The notes under the pieces were generated by a model, which saw only the letters and a list, made by a program, of their open reading frames with translations, was not told the DNA's origin and searched no databases. From assembly GCA_014904985.1 (NCBI GenBank), contig MU129444.1:1-13383 (forward strand): DNA of 13,383 nucleotides. The letters run 5' to 3'. How positions within the stretch are numbered: the stretch's first letter is position 1; each line of letters starts with the position of its first letter. Both the position numbers and the translations under genes were made by a program. Source of the DNA: Hydnum rufescens UP504 (lineage: Eukaryota; Basidiomycota; Agaricomycetes; Cantharellales; Hydnaceae). This document shows, in pieces, positions 7,761-13,383 of the stretch.

Positions 7761-10700
7761 ATGGCTTCTTTTAGTTACGCAGATATGCCGATAGTGAAGT
7801 GAGAATATTGTTGGTAACCAACACCAGTGGGAAAATAGAGGGATCTTCGGATGCAAAAGTGTCAGATGTTTGCACTCCGCTTCCTTGGTGATCCTTTGCT
7901 TGCTTTTGCACTTTGGAAGGAGTTATCCTCTGAAGTTGTAGGGGCCTGCTAAAGAGACACTCTCCTTGTACTCTTAGGTCCATGATGAGCGCCTCTCATG
8001 CGCCGAGGAACTCACCCGCTCGTTCGCACAAGCTGACCTCATCTTCGAGGTCGAAAGGCCGAACTGTCGACACCGCCTACCATCCTCCAATCAACCCTCG
8101 CCACTTTCGATCCCATCATCGTCTTTGGCAAAGTTCCCAAAGTTTACAAAGAAGGACCCGAGCTCTGTTTCGCTGGAGGAATCCCATGGCCCTTTACTGT
8201 GGCAACTACATCAGCCCCTCGCACCACTCCCCCCTGATGCTATCAAGAATCTCAAGTCCTCTGCAGCGGGCATGTGTTCACGCTACATTCGTCATTTTCT
8301 TGCGAAAATCAAAGGTGTCTGCTTTCTGCATTGCCCTATACTGTCTCTAGATACTAACACTACTTTGATCTCCAGCTGCTAAAGGCAGGACACCCAGTGA
8401 CGAGTGCCACTACGTCAGCATTCAGGAGTGGGTGTTGGAATACTCGAACACTCTGTGGGAGGACGATTGTTCTCCATCGCTCCTTGATACATCTTTGACC
8501 CATCAAACCCCTTTTCGGAAGCACAATCTACTCTTCTCTGGGCCCCCTGATCTGCGGCATGGCGAATCGATGCATCGTGTTTTGCCTTTTACTGGATCTG
8601 TGGATAGAGCATGGACAGCCACGACTCCCAACTGGTCATACAATGACATGCTTTTTGTGCGACACATGTACAACTTCAATGCTCCACATCTCCCATATGT
8701 CCTCATAGGACAATTTCCCCGACTTCTCCCGTAGCCAGGGGCTCATACCCATTGGACTGGTTCATCCACAGGCACTGGTTGAAGTCATTTCGACGTCATC
8801 TCCTTGATGCTCATAGGTGCTATCAAGAATGGCTGTCTGCTGCATGTCACTTGCATTTGGATTGCCACGAGATCGAAAAATTTCAGCCCATCCCAGAGTC
8901 CAACGACCTCATCCAAGTTGGTCTTGAGGGCGAGGTCCCGCAACATTTGGAACAATCTGGCACCAGGGTCTCTATAACGCAACTTGCTGTTGCACTTGAG
9001 AACGATGAGGCACAACTCCATGGCATTGCTCGTTATTTGATGCACCAGATTGTCAACCATGTGGCTATCGTCAATGGCCTAGAACCGCCTCAATTTGGGG
9101 TCAACCATGCTCTGGTAGGGGCTTTTTTCTCAGTCGCTGAGGATGATTTCCCCCTTGCCAAACTGGAGCGCCATGGCATTCCTCTCCATGGTGTCTGTAT
9201 CTTGGAAGCAAGGGAAATTCACCCTCTTGATCCTTTGGCAATGGTCATGGAGCCTCAGTGCCGGATTGTTGCTGATGCTGTGGCCCATCGCCCCCATGAC
9301 CAAAGCCACGGGGAATTTATGGAGATTTGGAAGATGAGGCGGGCTGAGGAAGTCAAACACCCTTCTCACTGGTCAGTCAAATATCCGCTTGAACTGGCCA
9401 ACAGGGACGGTCTTCTCTCGACTGTCTACAGTGCTCTATTTGGCTCCAGCCTTCGAGATGTAGATAGTGCCATGGCTGGGGCCTTGGCTGACGTCTTAGG
9501 GACAGTGACCATTACTCTCTGTGATGCGGTCCTGCTACCTCCCATCTCCTCCACTTCTGTGGCCTCCACACCAGCCTCTCCTGCTGAAGCCAATGTCGCC
9601 ACACCATCAAGGTCACTTGATGATTTCGATTGTGCAATGCTGGGGGTTGAGAGTGAGGAAGAACAGGAAGACAAGTTCCTTGACTTTGGCCTGGGCTTCA
9701 TAGCTGGGAACATGGATGTCCACAGGATAGACAAAAAACGTGATTTAATTCAGAAGGCGAAGATGGATCCACACTGGAATGCAGTGATTAAGGATTTTCA
9801 AGCGATTGCCGAAGACCCAAAGGCGCCTTCAGCCAAGCAACACATTCTTGACATTGTCAAGGCTGCCCAAGCAAAGCGAAAGCTAGATAGGTCAGCTTTT
9901 GAGGGGTATGTCATGCATCGTTGGAGCAATCAGCCAAGAAGGGGAGCAGCAAAACCTTACAACTTGGAGGGACATGGTTTCACCAAATCAGCAAGGGCAG
10001 AGTCATCGAGTATGGCTTTGCAGAGTCATGGATGGCCCCCCTATCGAGGTCATTCTCAATCTCCTTACCATGTTCCATCTCGTTGTTTCCCCTCTCGTTG
10101 TTGTTCTCGATCTCCTCAACATCACTCTCAGTCTGTTTGTCACTCTCGATCTCCTCAACATCACTCTCAATCTCCTCGATGTCACTCTCGATCTCCTTGA
10201 CAACGCTCTCAATCTCCTCGATGACGCTCTCGATCTCCTTGTCGCTCTCAATCTCCTCGACAATGCTCTCGATCTCCTCGTCGCTCTCGATCTCCTCGAC
10301 AACACTCTCGATCTCCTCGTCGCTCTCGATCTCGTCGATCTCGATCTCGATCCTGGCAACATCAATGTGATGATGATGGTTCTCGTGGGCCTAGACCTGG
10401 TTGGCAGGCGAGTAATTCCAATCCACGACATCCAGATGGAAGGACCTGGGATTACCGGCACCATAATCAGGAACCATCGAAGCTGCCAAAAGCACCCTCA
10501 TCCCCTGTGCAATCTGTGAGTTTGAAGGAACAACCGGCCCCATCAACCCCTTCTGGGCACATGGGTGTGGATCAAGCTCCCTCAAAGTTGCCAACAGCCA
10601 ACTGTCCTCCTCCCACACGCATGAGTTTGGATGAGTCAATACCTCAGGCCACTGTGCCCGACCCTCCTGGCCAGCACCCCAGGTCAATGCCAGACTCTTT

Positions 10701-11809
10701 CTCCGTTCCTCTGGAGGTCATGAACAATGTGCAAAGCAGTCAAGGCACAATGGAAATGGATTCTGCACCTCCCAAAGTCCCCCCTGGCTCGCTTGATCCA
10801 GTGGTTCCTGTGGGCCAGTGGTTCCGTATTGAGTTCACTGGTGTGACTGCAGAAGTGAACATGAAAGAAGTGTTCCAATCCCTGGTTGAAGATCGCTTGA
10901 TAGGGATTCGAGTTCAGAAGGATAAATTTCTTCCAAATACCGATGAAGTCAGCCAGTCTGTCAGTCAAGACGAAGATGAAGATGGGCAGTCTGTCAGTCA
11001 ATATGAAGATGGCCGATCCCCCAGTCAAGGTGAAGAGGGTCCTGCTTGCCTTCAAGTCCCAGCAGAGACGTGACATCGTACTTGCTCGTTTCCATGATGT
11101 ACCTGGGTTCAGCCCTTGGCAGTCTACTTCAATGACTGCATTATCACCTGATCATCATGAGACAATTGGCTCATATCAGTACCTGTGGGATGCAGAGTAC
11201 ATCGAGATGTCATATGCGCATCAGCAATCTCCTGATGATCTCACATTGTTGTTACAAAATGCACCTGCATGTCGGAATATTGGCGACTTGAGAGACCTAC
11301 ACCCCTTCCCTCCTTGTGTTGGTGACCCTGTGGACCTCAAGTTCTACATTCGCTATCGTTTTCTGGATTTCAATCGGTATCCCCCATTGGTCAACCCTGA
11401 GAAGATTTCCCCCTCAAGGCCACGTATTCTAGATCAAGTTGAATTCACAACATTGTGGCTTCTGGCATTGCTTGAATCAGAGTACAGTGTGGTTCGACAT
11501 CGATTGAGTATTGTTGTGTGTGCACATATGCAACGAGAATCCAATCGGGCCCTCCTTCCTTTCTGGGTTCCTTTGTTTGTGACAGGTGGTCCCTATGATA
11601 CGTTGATTCGTGAGATTGCAATTTTGGCCAAGCTCGGTGCTGTTGCTGGTGATGCGGGTCTCAAAGTCTTTCCTACCCCCTGCCCTCGCTTTCTGGAATC
11701 ATGTGGGTTTGGAGATAACCAGAAATGGTACATTGAGTGGGAGCCAATGGAACTTGATCCTCAACGACAATTGAATGTTGGAGATGCCATCTTTGGTCAG
11801 GAACGATGA
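7761..11809 (+). pseudogene. large unknown protein with central Arg-Ser-rich repeat domain (gene B), multi-exon, two stops
   Basis: Proposed exons: 7761-7793, 7866-7937, 7978-8314, 8376 to about 8730, about 8772-10992 and 11063-11809, roughly 1250 codons. The 8315-8375 intron is strong (ATACTAAC branch, TCCAG acceptor). The junctions near 8731-8771 and 10993-11062 change frame and could be short introns or indels. The start could instead be ATG 7866. No enzyme domain is recognised. In order: a helical N-terminus (MFALRFLGDPLLAFALW), a Trp/Tyr-rich region, a soluble region (8772-9700), a charged stretch, an RS repeat (about 10060-10350), a Pro/Ser linker and a compact Trp/Tyr-rich C-terminus (11063-11806). 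TGA codons at 10198 and 10216 interrupt the RS repeat; the frame reopens unchanged to 11073. RS domains usually mediate protein or RNA contacts in the nucleus; that role here is inference. Confidence 0.6.
10060..10350 (+). repeat. RS-encoding 18/21-bp tandem repeat inside gene B
   Basis: Degenerate units such as CGCTCTCGATCTCCTCGT (18 bp) and CACTCTCGATCTCCTCGACAA-like 21-bp forms encode Arg-Ser-[Arg/Gln]-Ser-Pro-[Arg/Gln] hexads or heptads in the gene B frame. Two units carry TGA (10198-10200, 10216-10218). The first reads CTTGACAA where sister units read CTCGACAA. Because units are multiples of three, all three frames and the antisense strand stay mostly open, giving spurious leucine-rich and arginine-rich readings. 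Confidence 0.85.
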
Positions 11810-12375
11810 GACACCTTGCACACCTTCCCCCTCCTGTCCTTCGTATATTCCTTTCTATCTGTGCTATTGTACTCCCCATGTTTATACTGTGCTCATGTCT
11901 TAATATATCTTTCATTGCATATTCTGTTTGTGTCGAGTCCAATTTCCAGCTAAACCCGACGACTCTTTTTGCAACAATCTCCCACAATCTCTCTCCATCC
12001 AGAGAAGTCCCTGCTAACACTTGGATTTCTCGGATAGAGTGGTGGGCTGTCACACTGCAGTATCATACAATCTGTCTCTCTTTATATTCCCAAATTACTC
12101 CCATTCAGTGCCTCAACCTTCTCTTTCCATTTGCGCTTCATCATAGAACAGATCAATTTGATCCCTTGTTGACTGAAACTGAAGCATCATACTTGGGAAG
12201 TCCCTGAATTTTTCTTGGATTTCCCGGTTACATCGCATTGTGGTTCTGTTCAAGTTGTCAACGTGTTCTTAACTGAGATGTCCCAGGAGCAATCCTTGGA
12301 TTTCTTGTGGGGATACAGACGTTTGGCACCTACCCTATCTGTTGAAGAGGAGACTTCCAATCTTTCCGCCTCACC
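11810..12375. other. intergenic region between genes B and C
   Basis: About 570 bp without a convincing gene. An open frame at 11806-12207 overlaps the gene B stop and reads as hydrophobic and Cys-rich. Another at 12215-12523 runs into gene C out of frame. Neither has splice or composition support. A TTTATATT box near 12080 and pyrimidine-rich stretches could belong to the gene C promoter. Confidence 0.4.
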
Positions 12376-13318
12376 ATGGCTTCTACTACCCCAAAATCAC
12401 CTATTAAAACATACAAGAAAACATGTACCTTCAGGAGTGGGCCTTCTAAAGACCACTCAGATGCTGATACTGCATCTGTTGACACTGTATGTACATGCAT
12501 CCTCTGTCATCTGTCTTATCTAATACTTACAATTTGCATACTGTACAAAGGTCACCTCACAGCCTCATAATGGGGAACACCTCGGTCCTGTGGCAACACA
12601 ATGCACAGCCAAGCGCAAAGTTATGGATGCACCACCCAAGGTTGGCCCTCCTGGAGCCAAGCGAAAAGTCTGCATTGTTGGCTCCACTCCCTCTACCTCC
12701 CGGTCAACCCGAGTTTTTGTGGAAATGACTGAACGACAAGTCTCACGGCCTGTTACAGACTCGCATTCATTGCCTGCAAAGACTGTGCATCATGCTGAAT
12801 CACCCACCCCATCCTCACATTCGTCACCTGAAAAGACTGCCCATTGTGCTGAACCCCCTCTCCCTGCTTCAAACATCAATCTGTCATCTGATGATGGTCC
12901 TCTTTCCCCTTCGTATCTGTCTGACACTCCCAGTCAGCTTTTGGAGGAAGTCCAGAAATACACGCCAGCTGAACTCCTCAAAGAAGCCCGGGTGTTAGCA
13001 CTCTGACTCCCGAAAAGCATTCCTGAGGCCCACCCAGGAGATCTTCTCCACATTTGGGATGCCAACTCTGTCAGTGCCATTGTATTGTCTTTACCAGATG
13101 GCAGTGTGGATCCCAGTGAAGATGTTGAATATGTTGATCGCACGCTCAATCATGTTTTCCAAGGCACGGGTGTGTCACGTCTCGTTCAAGAGATGCGGCA
13201 TGGTTCTTGTGGCCCCCTTGGCATTGTGGAAGGATTGAACTTCTTTGCTGAACACCGTAACCTGAACTTAGTTCAGTTTGAGGTCAAGCTGTTGAAGCTC
13301 ATTAAAGCCCTCCGCTGA
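12376..13318 (+). pseudogene. unknown two-exon protein with nuclear-type basic motifs (gene C), one in-frame TGA
   Basis: ATG 12376 in good context (CACCATGGC) opens a 37-codon Lys/Thr/Ser-rich exon. A 64-nt intron (12487-12550, GTATGT donor, CTTAC branch, AAAG acceptor) joins in phase to 12551-13318, about 292 codons in all. No domain is recognised. The N-terminal half is Pro/Ser-rich and carries two AKRKV motifs about 14 residues apart, resembling a bipartite nuclear localisation signal. It also has an 18-residue duplication. The C-terminal third (from LPKSIPEAHPGDLLHIW) is compact and predicted folded, ending EVKLLKLIKALR. A TGA at 13004-13006, codon 189, splits the two halves without a frame change. 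No intron of plausible size removes it and keeps the frame. It follows gene B on the same strand; a shared function is only a guess. Confidence 0.6.
12764..12871 (+). repeat. 54-bp tandem duplication in gene C
   Basis: Bases 12764-12817 and 12818-12871 are diverged direct copies starting CATTC at an offset of 54 bp. They encode HSLPAKTVHHAESP and HSSPEKTAHCAEPP, so the duplication keeps the reading frame. It lies in the Pro/Ser-rich linker. Confidence 0.75.
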
Positions 13319-13383
13319 TGTGTATAGTACATCTGTCCTTTTTATCTTCTCAAGGTTATTTACTGACATGCAACCTTCACCAG

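Noticed and set aside
9899..10519. Leucine-rich open frame (LDLLDNAL repeats) and the antisense Arg-rich frame at 10003-10464.
   Set aside because: Both are frame shadows of the 18/21-bp RS repeat of gene B.
11806..12207. Small hydrophobic protein overlapping the gene B stop.
   Set aside because: Its start overlaps the stop codon by chance, composition is low-quality, and there is no splice or homology support.
4202..13006. An alternative genetic code in which TGA is read as an amino acid.
   Set aside because: TGA also ends genes B and C at sensible places, and one TGA has CGA in sister repeat units, so mutation is simpler.
1..13383. KDZ, CACTA or LTR transposon body, since Ulp1-like genes can accompany such elements in fungi.
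   Set aside because: I found no transposase, integrase or reverse-transcriptase motif and no long terminal repeats within the window; the neighbouring sequence would be needed.
1..13383. tRNA, rRNA or riboswitch.
   Set aside because: No cloverleaf with A and B boxes and no rRNA core sequence was seen by eye; a covariance-model scan would be decisive.

Overview
The window looks like nuclear DNA of a filamentous fungus, most likely a mushroom-forming basidiomycete (Agaricomycete). Coding stretches are cut by many short introns (mostly 49-67 nt) with GTRNGT-type donors, CTNAY-like branch sites and YAG acceptors. The two recognisable genes are of kinds common in such genomes: a Ulp1-type (C48) cysteine protease and a fungal HNH_2-type nuclease protein. 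I saw no bacterial operon structure, rRNA, tRNA or CRISPR array. All gene models are hand-spliced from the sequence and are not backed by transcripts.

Layout. On the minus strand, 3049 down to the window edge at 1 holds a seven-exon Ulp1-like protease gene whose 3' end runs into an in-frame proline-rich 18-bp minisatellite. It carries an in-frame TAG inside the protease domain and a one-base frameshift just after the catalytic Cys. A 342-bp divergent spacer (3050-3391) separates it from an HNH nuclease pseudogene on the plus strand (3392-4663). A 199-bp MITE with matched inverted ends and TAA target duplications lies at 5135-5333. Three plus-strand genes of unknown family follow. Gene A (5679-6724) has an acidic tail. 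Gene B (7761-11809) is a large multi-exon gene with an Arg-Ser-rich repeat domain. Gene C (12376-13318) is a two-exon nuclear-looking protein. Between A and B is a roughly 151-bp tandem repeat with a hairpin core (about 6793-7420). Diverged single copies of that repeat lie a little over 100 bp upstream of the proposed starts of both A and B.

State of the region. Almost every gene model is well preserved in reading frame and splice sites but broken by one or two nonsense codons, nearly all TGA. One TGA lies in the RS repeat, where sister units read CGA, which fits C-to-T decay at CpG. The picture is of a recently silenced accessory or mobile-element-rich region. No transposase or reverse transcriptase is visible. 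A link between the five genes is possible but not shown by the sequence.
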